Below, one piece after another: positions 14,125 to 20,395 of a DNA stretch of 20,395 nucleotides (within the stretch, counting starts at the first letter, position 1; each line of letters begins with the position of its first letter). A model generated the notes under the pieces. The model did not search any database. It was not told the origin of the DNA and was given only the letters and a program-made list of their open reading frames with translations. Source of the DNA: WJMT01 sp964456985 (lineage in GTDB: Bacteria > Acidobacteriota > Aminicenantia > Aminicenantales > Aminicenantaceae); assembly GCA_964456985.1 (NCBI GenBank), contig CAYWDH010000051.1, positions 1 through 20,395 of the forward strand, in the 5' to 3' direction. Position numbers and translations under genes: made by a program.

Positions 14125-15510
14125 ATGCATGAGCATGATTACCCACTAGAGCCCTTTAAGATCAAATCGGTTGAACGGATCAAAAGGATTACCCGGGAGC
14201 AGAGGGAGAAAGCCCTGAAGAAAGCCGGTTATAATATGTTCAATATCCCTTCAGAAAAAGTATTTATTGACCTTTTAACTGACAGCGGGACTTCAGCCAT
14301 GAGTGACAATCAATGGGCCGGGCTCATGATTGGTGATGAGTCGTATGCGGGTTCCCGTAATTTTTTCCATTTCACAAAAACCATACAGGATATAACCGGG
14401 TTCAAACATGTGATCCCCACTCATCAGGGAAGGGCCGCGGAGAGAATTCTTTTTACTGTGACCACAAAAGAGGGGAATTATGTTCCCAATAATATCCATT
14501 TTGACACCACAAGGGCAAACCTTGAAATAAGAGGCGTTGAATGTGCTGATCTGGTTCAGGAAAAAGCCTTTGACCCGGAAGCGGATATCCTTTTTAAGGG
14601 AGATATGGATATCGAAAAACTGGAGAGTTATATCAAAGATAAAAAACCTGAAAACATTCCTTTTGTGATGATAACCATAACCAATAACAGTGCGGGCGGA
14701 CAACCTGTATCTCTGGGTAATATTAAAAACGTCAGCAGAGTTTGCAGGGAACACAATCTTCCATTGTATATCGATGCCTGCCGATTTGCTGAAAATGCTT
14801 ATTTTATAAAAAAATTTGAGCCCGGATGTTCCGATAAATCCATACCTGAGATCGTTAAAGAGACCTTTTCCTATGCGGACGGCGCCACTATGAGCGCAAA
14901 AAAAGACGCTCTGGTCAATATCGGAGGATTCATTGCAGTCAATGATGACGTATTAGCAAAGAAGCTCAAAAATAATCTGATCATAAGCGAAGGATTTGCC
15001 ACATACGGAGGCCTGGCCGGACGCGACCTGGAAGCTGTGGCTAGGGGTTTAAAAGAAGTTCTGGAAGAGGATTATCTGGAACACCGCATCGGTCAGGTGA
15101 AGTATTTATGGGACCTTCTTAAAAAACAGGGGATTCCTTTATACGCCCCTCCCGGAGGACACGCTGTGTATTTGCTTGCTGACCGTTTTCTTCCTCATAT
15201 TCCGAGGCATGAATATCCGGCCTGGGCATTAACTGTTGAGCTTTACAGGGAAGCGGGAATACGAACCGTTGGCATCGGTGGAGTGATGTTCGGAAAGAAA
15301 GATGAAAAAACCGGGAAGGAAAAATTCCCCAAACTTGAGCTGGTCCGGTTAGCTATACCCAGAAGGGTATATACTCTCTCCCATCTCAACTTTATAGCTG
15401 ATGCCGTTATACAGACATATAAAAAGCGCAATCAGGTCAAAGGGGTCAGGATCGTCCATCAGGCACCTCATCTGCGTCATTTCACAGCGCGTATGGAGGA
15501 AATCAGGTAA
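14125..15510 (+). CDS. tnaA: Tryptophanase (tryptophan indole-lyase)
   Basis: PLP enzyme splitting tryptophan into indole, pyruvate and ammonia. 461 residues, full family length. PLP lysine K260 in TMSAKKD, Y74 and Y294 in the active site, carboxylate-binding R408 in VRLAIPRR. Overall it resembles tyrosine phenol-lyase closely (KIKSVE, MSDNQWAG, FKHVIPTHQGR), but the three positions that separate the two enzymes are tryptophanase-like: D127 (FDTT; Thr124 in Citrobacter TPL), I384 (VGIG; Arg381 in TPL) and H452 (LRHFTA; Phe448 in TPL). ATG at 14125 with AGGAGG five bases upstream, 36 bases after the kinase, so there is no room for a tnaC leader; no tnaB transporter follows. Indole signalling or amino-acid fermentation is plausible. 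Confidence 0.88.
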   Translation: MHEHDYPLEPFKIKSVERIKRITREQREKALKKAGYNMFNIPSEKVFIDLLTDSGTSAMSDNQWAGLMIGDESYAGSRNFFHFTKTIQDITGFKHVIPTHQGRAAERILFTVTTKEGNYVPNNIHFDTTRANLEIRGVECADLVQEKAFDPEADILFKGDMDIEKLESYIKDKKPENIPFVMITITNNSAGGQPVSLGNIKNVSRVCREHNLPLYIDACRFAENAYFIKKFEPGCSDKSIPEIVKETFSYADGATMSAKKDALVNIGGFIAVNDDVLAKKLKNNLIISEGFATYGGLAGRDLEAVARGLKEVLEEDYLEHRIGQVKYLWDLLKKQGIPLYAPPGGHAVYLLADRFLPHIPRHEYPAWALTVELYREAGIRTVGIGGVMFGKKDEKTGKEKFPKLELVRLAIPRRVYTLSHLNFIADAVIQTYKKRNQVKGVRIVHQAPHLRHFTARMEEIR

Positions 15511-15527
15511 CTCGGGCGAATCCGGTT

Positions 15528-15884
15528 TTAAACTCTGTAGAACCACATAAGAGGCACCCAGAGGGAGTGGGCGTAAGGAAGTTTTTTGTGGTTCACATAA
15601 ATATCTGTTTTTTCCCAGTCAACCACGATGTTGAAAACCTGGAAAAGACTCTCCACCTCATTTGGTGTAAATGTTACGGAATGGCGGATACGCTCGCCAG
15701 TGCCCTTTTCCTTGTATGTAGGAAGCTTTTTTGAGATTTCAACCGCCTTTTTATATTTTTTTGACGGTTTGTATCCGAATTCAATGGTGATTTTGAAGAC
15801 CTCTGCGTCTGTCCTCTCGCGCAAAATGTTATCCAGCTTTTCTCTGTCTTCCGGTTCAAGTTCCTGTTTTGTGTGTTCAGACAT
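15528..15884 (-). CDS. Uncharacterised 118-residue protein downstream of queA
   Basis: Not recognised. Start chosen at ATG 15884 with AAAGGA nine bases upstream; a longer frame begins at GTG 15959 overlapping the queA stop and would add 25 residues without family character. The protein is charged and soluble, with no signal peptide, membrane helix or cysteine. An acidic N-terminal helix (LEPEDREKLDNILRERTDAE) leads to a beta-like core FKITIEFGYKPSKKYKKAV, then RIRHSVTFTPNEVESLFQVF and an aromatic C-terminus (SLWVPLMWFYR). It looks like a real gene: good ribosome-binding site, operon position and codon use like its neighbours. It converges with tnaA, 17 bases away. Confidence 0.72.
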   Translation of the reverse strand: MSEHTKQELEPEDREKLDNILRERTDAEVFKITIEFGYKPSKKYKKAVEISKKLPTYKEKGTGERIRHSVTFTPNEVESLFQVFNIVVDWEKTDIYVNHKKLPYAHSLWVPLMWFYRV

Positions 15885-15955
15885 CAGGATGTATCCTTTC
15901 TTATGAGTATCTCCTTTTTTATATGACAAGCCGCCCCTTTTGTCAAAGCCTAAAA

Positions 15956-16987
15956 TCACATGATATACATGCAGTCTCCATAGCTGAAAAATCTGTATTT
16001 TTCCCTTACGGCTTCCTCATAAGATTTCATGAGAAGTTCGTATCCAGCAAATGAAGCGGTGAGCATGAGCAGAGTGGAGCAGGGGAGATGAAAATTGGTC
16101 AATAGTCTGTCCACGATTTTAAATTGGTATCCGGGATAAATAAAAAGATTTGTCGAGCCAGGACCTGATTTTATCACCTCTTCTCCGGCCGCACTTTCAA
16201 GGGCCCTTACCGTGGTGGTACCCACTGAGACCACAGGCCTTGATTCCTTCTTGGCGTTTGTGATCATCCGGGCTGCTTGTTCACTGATAAAATAATCTTC
16301 TGCGAGCATCCGGTGGTTTTTTATGTTTTTTACTCTCACCGGTTGAAAAGTGGCAAGGCCGACATCCAGAGTGATATAAGCGAAAGGAATTTCTCTTTCT
16401 TTTATTTTATTTAAAATCTTGTGTGTGAAATGAAGCCCGGCTGTGGGCGCGGCAATAGATCCCTGTTCCTGTGCATACACTGTCTGGTATCTTTCGAGGT
16501 CAGCCGCTTTTAAATGTGCTTCGGATCTTCCTCTTTTAATATAAGGGGGCAGCGGGGCATATCCGATTTTATCCAATTCATCAAGCACATTATCAGATAG
16601 AAAACGCAGCACACGTTGTCCTTCCGGTCCTTTTTCTATGACTTCCCCTTCAAGAGAGGAGGAAAACACGATCTTATCCCCTGGTTGTAATTTTTTTGCT
16701 GGCCGGCACAGGACTTCCCAGGTATTATGATCTTTTTCTTTTAAGAAAAGAAACTCTACTTCCTTATTGCCTTTTTTCCCCCATGTTCTGGCAGGTATGA
16801 CCTTGGTGTTATTGAGGACCAGTAAATTATTCTTTTGAAGGAGGTCAGGAAAATCAGTGAACTTGGCATGCGTGATTTTATTTTTTTCCCTGTGGAGTAC
16901 CATCATGCGTGATTGTTCTCTTTGGGGGAGCGGCTTTTGGGCGATCAGTTCTTTGGGAAGTTTGAAGTCAAAATCTTTTAATTTCAA
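15956..16987 (-). CDS. queA: S-adenosylmethionine:tRNA ribosyltransferase-isomerase
   Basis: Adds the cyclopentene ring precursor from S-adenosylmethionine to preQ1 at position 34 of GUN tRNAs, making epoxyqueuosine. 343 residues, normal length. Family motifs are clear: KLKDFDFKLPKELIAQKPL at the N-terminus, NNTKVIPAR, APTAGLHFT, GTTTVRALES, and DRLLTNFHLPCSTLLML near the C-terminus. TTG start, fixed by the conserved N-terminus directly after it and by AGGA eight bases upstream. It follows ruvB by 69 bases in the usual ruv-queA order. Only queuosine-specific gene in the window; folE, 6 kb away, supplies the first precursor step. Identity secure. Confidence 0.96.
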   Translation of the reverse strand: MKLKDFDFKLPKELIAQKPLPQREQSRMMVLHREKNKITHAKFTDFPDLLQKNNLLVLNNTKVIPARTWGKKGNKEVEFLFLKEKDHNTWEVLCRPAKKLQPGDKIVFSSSLEGEVIEKGPEGQRVLRFLSDNVLDELDKIGYAPLPPYIKRGRSEAHLKAADLERYQTVYAQEQGSIAAPTAGLHFTHKILNKIKEREIPFAYITLDVGLATFQPVRVKNIKNHRMLAEDYFISEQAARMITNAKKESRPVVSVGTTTVRALESAAGEEVIKSGPGSTNLFIYPGYQFKIVDRLLTNFHLPCSTLLMLTASFAGYELLMKSYEEAVREKYRFFSYGDCMYIM

Positions 16988-17056
16988 TTGAGATTTCCTA
17001 GCCTTGACTCGTTCGTCATCCTGTTGAGATTATTTTTATTTATGTTCAGGGATAGA

Positions 17057-18112
17057 TCATGATTCTTGATCGTTCTTGAAGAGATTTTTTTGAGGATTTG
17101 AAGAACTTTTTTTGTATTCCAGATGTTCATAAGCTTTTTGCGTGGCGCAGCGCCCTCTTGTAGTCCTTTCAAGAAATCCAATGCGCATGAGAAAGGGTTC
17201 ATAGATGGATTCTATGGTATCTTTTTCTTCGTCTATGGCTGCGGATATGGTATTGATCCCAACGGGCCCGCCTGAGAAATTTTCTATTATGGTTGAGAGG
17301 ATCTTCCTGTCTACATCATCCAGCCCCATAGAGTCCACCTCCATCATGTCAAGGGCTTGAACAGCCTCTTCAGAAGTAATTTTTCCATCTGCAATAACGT
17401 CCGCATAATCCCTGACTCTTCTCAGGAGCCTGTTTGCGACCCTGGGAGTACCCCTGGCCCTTTTGGCTATCTGAGCTGCTCCCTGATCTGTGATGCTTGC
17501 GTTTAAAATGGAGGCAGACCGTTTTATGATATCTTTCAAATATTTTTCGTCATAGAAGTCGAGCCGGTTGATGATTCCGAACCGGCTTCTCAAAGGTGGG
17601 GTGATGTGTCCGGCGCGGGTGGTGGCTCCAATGAGCGTGAATTTTTTGAGTTTGAGTTTATGACTTCGTGCGCTGGGCCCTTGCCCTATAACGATATCAA
17701 GACTGTAGTCCTCCATTGCCGAGTACAGGATTTCTTCCACTGAAGGATGGAGGCGGTGTATTTCATCGATAAAAAGAACCTCCTTGTTCTGCAGATTTGT
17801 CAAAATCGCAGAAAGGTCTCCGATTTTTTCTATGACCGGGCCTGAGGTGGGTTTTATCCCTACTCCCATTTGTTTGGCAATAATAAAAGCAAGGCTTGTT
17901 TTCCCGAGACCCGGAGGCCCATAAAGGAGCACATGATCCAGACTATCTTTTCTTTTTAAGGCTGCTTTTATGAATATATTCAGCTTTTTTTTAATGGTCT
18001 TCTGGCCGATAAATTCATCGAATGTCTCAGGTCGCAGATTGTCTTCAAATTTGAGGTCTTCTTTTGTGCGTACAGGATTGAGCACCGCCTTGACGTGTTG
18101 TCCTTCTTTCAT
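17057..18112 (-). CDS. ruvB: Holliday junction branch-migration ATPase RuvB
   Basis: Hexameric AAA+ motor that drives Holliday-junction branch migration with RuvA. 351 residues: N-terminal FEDNLRPETFDEFIGQ, Walker A GPPGLGKT (65-72), Walker B FIDEIH (114-119), sensor region GATTRAG (162-168) and the arginine-finger segment PLRSRFG (173-179), then the winged-helix DNA-binding domain with EPFLMRIGFLERTTRGR. The C-terminal tail is Lys/Asn/Ser-rich and not conserved. ATG at 18112 has only a weak purine-rich leader. A 148-base gap from ruvA and a good candidate promoter in it suggest extra independent transcription. Identity secure. Confidence 0.98.
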   Translation of the reverse strand: MKEGQHVKAVLNPVRTKEDLKFEDNLRPETFDEFIGQKTIKKKLNIFIKAALKRKDSLDHVLLYGPPGLGKTSLAFIIAKQMGVGIKPTSGPVIEKIGDLSAILTNLQNKEVLFIDEIHRLHPSVEEILYSAMEDYSLDIVIGQGPSARSHKLKLKKFTLIGATTRAGHITPPLRSRFGIINRLDFYDEKYLKDIIKRSASILNASITDQGAAQIAKRARGTPRVANRLLRRVRDYADVIADGKITSEEAVQALDMMEVDSMGLDDVDRKILSTIIENFSGGPVGINTISAAIDEEKDTIESIYEPFLMRIGFLERTTRGRCATQKAYEHLEYKKSSSNPQKNLFKNDQES

Positions 18113-18165
18113 AGTTTTTTTTCTCTTTGTGTTCTCTTCTTTGACGTTTTCAGTCTTTACACAAT

Positions 18166-18194
18166 CGTATATCTTATTTTGGGCTTTTTTTCAA
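18166..18194 (-). promoter_or_regulatory. Candidate internal promoter before ruvB
   Basis: On the minus strand TTGAAA (18189-18194), a 17-base spacer and TATACG (18166-18171), in the unusually long 148-base gap between ruvA and ruvB. The expected start is about 47 bases before the ruvB ATG. No SOS-type operator was recognised nearby. Confidence 0.45.
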
Positions 18195-18260
18195 GATAAA
18201 TCCATGCCCAAGATTTTGATTCCATATAATTTCCCAATAAAAAGAGAGGGAGGAAGAAGA

Positions 18261-18848
18261 CTATATTTTGGCAAGCCTCCTCAGGCTTTCTTTGAGTAGT
18301 TTTTCAAATCCCGCATCTTTTCCCAGATCTTTTATGGACTGGTCAACAATATCATTAATTTCTTTTCTTTTAAATCCCAAATTGGTCAGAGCAGAGAGCA
18401 GTTCATCCTTTTCTTTTGAGATTCCGATAGCCAGTATTTTTTCTTTATCCGCAAGTTTCCCCTGGAGCTCCAGTGCAATGCGCATAGCTGTCTTTCTGCC
18501 TATTCCGGGAACCAGGGATATTCTGTCTATATCGCTTTTTTTTATGGATTCCTCAAGGTCGGAGACCCCGATTCCTGAGAGTATGTTCAGGGCTATTTTC
18601 GGGCCTATACCGGATATATTTATGAGTTTCAGGAAGAGCTTTTTTTCTTTCTCGGTTAGAAAACCGTAAAGAGAAATGGATGTATCTGTTAGGTGTGTAT
18701 AGATATGAAGTTCGGTCTCATCACCGATTTCTCCCAGTTCAAGAAAGGTTGACAAAGGTATTCCTGCGCAGTATCCCACTCCCTGAATATCCAATACCAC
18801 TTCATCTGGGGTTTTGTTAATCAAAATGCCTTTAAGATAGGATATCAT
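18261..18848 (-). CDS. ruvA: Holliday junction DNA-binding protein RuvA
   Basis: Tetrameric junction-binding protein that loads RuvB. 195 residues, typical length: N-terminal OB fold (MISYLKGILINKTPDEVVLD), two helix-hairpin-helix motifs ISGIGPKIALNIL (78-90) and LVPGIGRKTAMRI (112-124), and a C-terminal three-helix domain (LSALTNLGFKRKEINDIV) that contacts RuvB. ATG at 18848 with AAGGA five bases upstream, 23 bases after ruvC. Identity secure. Confidence 0.97.
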   Translation of the reverse strand: MISYLKGILINKTPDEVVLDIQGVGYCAGIPLSTFLELGEIGDETELHIYTHLTDTSISLYGFLTEKEKKLFLKLINISGIGPKIALNILSGIGVSDLEESIKKSDIDRISLVPGIGRKTAMRIALELQGKLADKEKILAIGISKEKDELLSALTNLGFKRKEINDIVDQSIKDLGKDAGFEKLLKESLRRLAKI

Positions 18849-18871
18849 GGTGTTCCTTTATGTATATATTT

Positions 18872-19366
18872 TTATGCTTCCTTTATTTTGTCAAGAAAAA
18901 TTCTGGAATTAAGATGGCAGAAGGCCGCAGCCAGAGCATCGGAGGCATCCTCTTCAATTTTTTTATCCTGAATATGAAGAAGCGTCTTGATCATGCTCTG
19001 GACTTGATTTTTATCAGCCCGGCCGTAACCTGTCACTGCTTTTTTTATTTCCAATGCGGAATATTCATGCAGGGGGCATTGATTGGAAGCTACGGCTACG
19101 AGGGCGGCTCCTCTGACCTGGCCCAGTGTAATGGCTGTTTTAACGTTTCTGGCGTAGAAAAGATTTTCAATAGCGATCTCATCCGGATCATAGGTTTTTA
19201 TTATGGAATCGATCTCTTTCTTTATTTCATTGAGTTTATCAAGGAGCTGCGCTTTTTGGGGTGGTTTTATCACTCCGTATTTTATGACCCGCAGTGCCTG
19301 GCCGTCCTGTTCGATAATTCCGTATCCGGTTGCTCTCAAACTGGGATCGATTCCTAGAATTTTCAT
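18872..19366 (-). CDS. ruvC: Crossover junction endodeoxyribonuclease RuvC
   Basis: Dimeric resolvase that nicks Holliday junctions symmetrically. 164 residues with an RNase H-like fold; the catalytic acids are D7 (GIDPSLRATGYG), E67 (AIENLFYARN), D140 and D143 (DASDALAAAFCH). GQVRGAAL and the EYSALEIKKAVTGYGRADK block are also typical. ATG at 19366 with AGGG four bases upstream. It lies 63 bases after yebC in the usual order. Identity secure. Confidence 0.97.
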   Translation of the reverse strand: MKILGIDPSLRATGYGIIEQDGQALRVIKYGVIKPPQKAQLLDKLNEIKKEIDSIIKTYDPDEIAIENLFYARNVKTAITLGQVRGAALVAVASNQCPLHEYSALEIKKAVTGYGRADKNQVQSMIKTLLHIQDKKIEEDASDALAAAFCHLNSRIFLDKIKEA

Positions 19367-19429
19367 AGGTCCCTACCGCTTAAATATCGTTACAATTTTT
19401 AAGATATCTTTCCGTCTCATTCGGCTTCT

Positions 19430-20179
19430 TTACTGGGAATACTGCTCGATTTCTTTTTCGTCAATATCAAAATTAGCCCAGACATTCTGGACGTCGTCAT
19501 GGTCTTCGAGTTCTTCGATCAGATTGAGGCACTGCTGCGCTTTTTTGCCCTCCAGTTTGACATAGTTCTGCGGGATATAGCTGATGCTGGAAGTATCCAT
19601 TTCTATTTTGTTCTCTTTAAGCGACGTGTTTACTGAGTCATAGTCTTTTGGTGATGTGATGATCTCCCAATTGCTTCCGTCGTCTCGCATGTCCTCAGCC
19701 CCTGCTTCCAGGATAAGATCCATCAGATGGTCTTCAGAAGCTTCTGATTTGGCCACGACAATGTATCCTTTCCGGTCGAACATCCATGCCACACATCCTG
19801 ATTCACCGATATTGCCTCCGTGTTTGGAGAAAATGTGTCTTAATTCAGAGACAGTGCGGTTTTTATTGTCCGTCAGTGTTTCAATTAAGACAGCGACCCC
19901 GCCCGGAGCGTAACCTTCATAGGTTATTTCTTCGTAGTTGACACCTTCCAGTTCACCTGTCCCTTTTTTTATGGCCCTGTCTATATTATCAGCAGGCATG
20001 TTAACAGATTTGGCATGATCTATAGCCTGGCGCAGTCTTGGATTTTTATCAGGATCTCCACCTTTCATGCGTGCGGAAACAGATATTTCTTTAATGATTT
20101 TTGTGAACATTTTCCCTCTTTTTGCATCCTGGGCAGCTTTTTTATGTTTAATGGAATGCCATTTTGAGTGTCCTGACAT
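19430..20179 (-). CDS. YebC/PmpR-family protein
   Basis: Member of the YebC/TACO1 family, 249 residues, beginning with the invariant MSGHSKWHSIKHKKAAQDAKRG minus-strand start at 20179 (AAGGAG five bases upstream). Later landmarks are KNPRLRQAIDHAKSVNMPADNIDRAIKKG and YEGYAPGGVAVLIETLTDNKNRT. Members have been reported both as DNA-binding regulators and as translation factors that relieve ribosome stalling at proline-rich stretches, so I do not choose between them here. The C-terminus is acidic (DIDEKEIEQYSQ). First gene of the yebC-ruvCAB-queA run. Family identity secure, precise role not. Confidence 0.95.
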   Translation of the reverse strand: MSGHSKWHSIKHKKAAQDAKRGKMFTKIIKEISVSARMKGGDPDKNPRLRQAIDHAKSVNMPADNIDRAIKKGTGELEGVNYEEITYEGYAPGGVAVLIETLTDNKNRTVSELRHIFSKHGGNIGESGCVAWMFDRKGYIVVAKSEASEDHLMDLILEAGAEDMRDDGSNWEIITSPKDYDSVNTSLKENKIEMDTSSISYIPQNYVKLEGKKAQQCLNLIEELEDHDDVQNVWANFDIDEKEIEQYSQ

Positions 20180-20344
20180 GGTGACTCCTTATTATATGAT
20201 GAACTAGAAAAATTTTATCATAATTGCAGTTTTAATGAAAGCTACCTGAATTTCATTGTATTCCTTAATATAATATAATAGGGAAAGTTTGATATTGATG
20301 TAATTACAGGCTTATTTTATGAATAACAATAATGTAATTTTGGT
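20180..20344. other. AT-rich leader region upstream of yebC
   Basis: Strongly AT-rich, with a run of TATTA-like units around 20265-20280 on the plus strand. It should hold the promoter of the yebC-ruv operon on the minus strand; a TAAAAT-like -10 near 20211-20216 is present but no good -35 pairs with it, so I do not call a definite promoter. No coding frame seen. Confidence 0.4.
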
Positions 20345-20395
20345 TATTCACGAGTCGAGGTTGCTGCAGATGCGAGGCGCAGGGTATGAAGCTGT
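20345..20395 (-). repeat. Dispersed repeat, right copy
   Basis: Inverted copy of 63-113 (45 of 51 bases identical, only transitions). It runs into the last base of the window, so the element may continue beyond it. Similarity begins exactly at the TTATTCAC on its inner side, which marks one end of the element in both copies. Confidence 0.8.

Noticed and set aside
14293..14754. 153-residue minus-strand frame inside the tryptophanase gene
   Set aside because: Antisense shadow of a strongly conserved gene, with no recognisable domain.
14125..15510. Naming this gene tyrosine phenol-lyase
   Set aside because: All three discriminating active-site positions (D127, I384, H452) match tryptophanase.
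15511..15527. Terminator between tnaA and the converging small gene (CGG...CCG then TTTT)
   Set aside because: Only about three base pairs in the stem, too weak to call.
18159..18230. 22-codon frame starting MESKSWAW in the ruvA-ruvB gap, as a leader peptide
   Set aside because: Ribosome-binding site is poor, there is no attenuator-like structure, and such short frames are expected by chance.
18860..19357. 165-residue plus-strand frame opposite ruvC
   Set aside because: It mirrors ruvC almost end to end; its hydrophobic stretches come from the complementary codons.
1..20395. tRNA, rRNA, CRISPR array, transposase or prophage genes
   Set aside because: I looked for cloverleaf-like segments, regular spaced repeats and DDE or integrase-type proteins and saw none; a tRNA scan was not possible here.

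Overview
The window reads as an ordinary bacterial chromosome segment of about 43-45% G+C by eye, with one small accessory patch. It is probably a whole assembly contig, because both ends stop inside copies of the same dispersed repeat lying in opposite orientation (63-113 and 20345-20395). A predicted outer-membrane beta-barrel with a signal peptide and a C-terminal Phe indicates a Gram-negative-type envelope. The pairing of a PadR regulator with a large FtsX-like permease carrying an N-terminal prefix, beside standard housekeeping genes, is what I would expect from Acidobacteriota or Candidatus Aminicenantes-like bacteria. That taxonomic guess is inference and needs a ruvB or metG phylogeny.

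Layout. 1-178: repeat and a palindrome. 179-2736: an outer-membrane barrel (-) diverges from the tRNA-modification enzyme TsaC (+), which converges on a leucine-carboxymethyltransferase-like methyltransferase (-). 2773-5736: a PadR regulator and an FtsX/MacB-type permease (-) form a tight operon with a candidate PadR operator upstream. 5737-7610 is the accessory patch: a 310-base gene-free stretch full of small inverted repeats, a MazF/PemK toxin remnant lacking its N-terminus (-), an AT-rich two-gene nucleotidyltransferase plus small-protein module (+) ending in a likely terminator, and a GC-rich PAT-type acetyltransferase (+).

7617-12086 (-) is a compact operon read sir2 > larC > folE > metG, with a 4-base overlap, an 18-base gap and a 17-base overlap. 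It combines a class III (CobB/SIRT5-type) deacylase, the nickel-inserting enzyme of the nickel-pincer cofactor, GTP cyclohydrolase I and methionyl-tRNA synthetase. Divergent from it, 12276-15510 (+) is an operon of methylthioadenosine phosphorylase, a PfkB-family sugar kinase and tryptophanase. 15528-20179 (-) is the classic recombination and tRNA block yebC > ruvC > ruvA > ruvB > queA, followed by a short unrecognised protein.

Most of the window is well-known housekeeping. The parts worth a second look are the nucleotidyltransferase/small-protein module that appears to have displaced a mazF gene, the mtnP-pfkB-tnaA grouping, an internal ribosome-binding site in the permease gene, a possible AUA start in the methyltransferase, and the repeat family at both ends. 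I found no tRNA, rRNA, CRISPR array, transposase or prophage gene. I do not see a complete, clearly new multi-gene system; the nucleotidyltransferase module is the nearest candidate.
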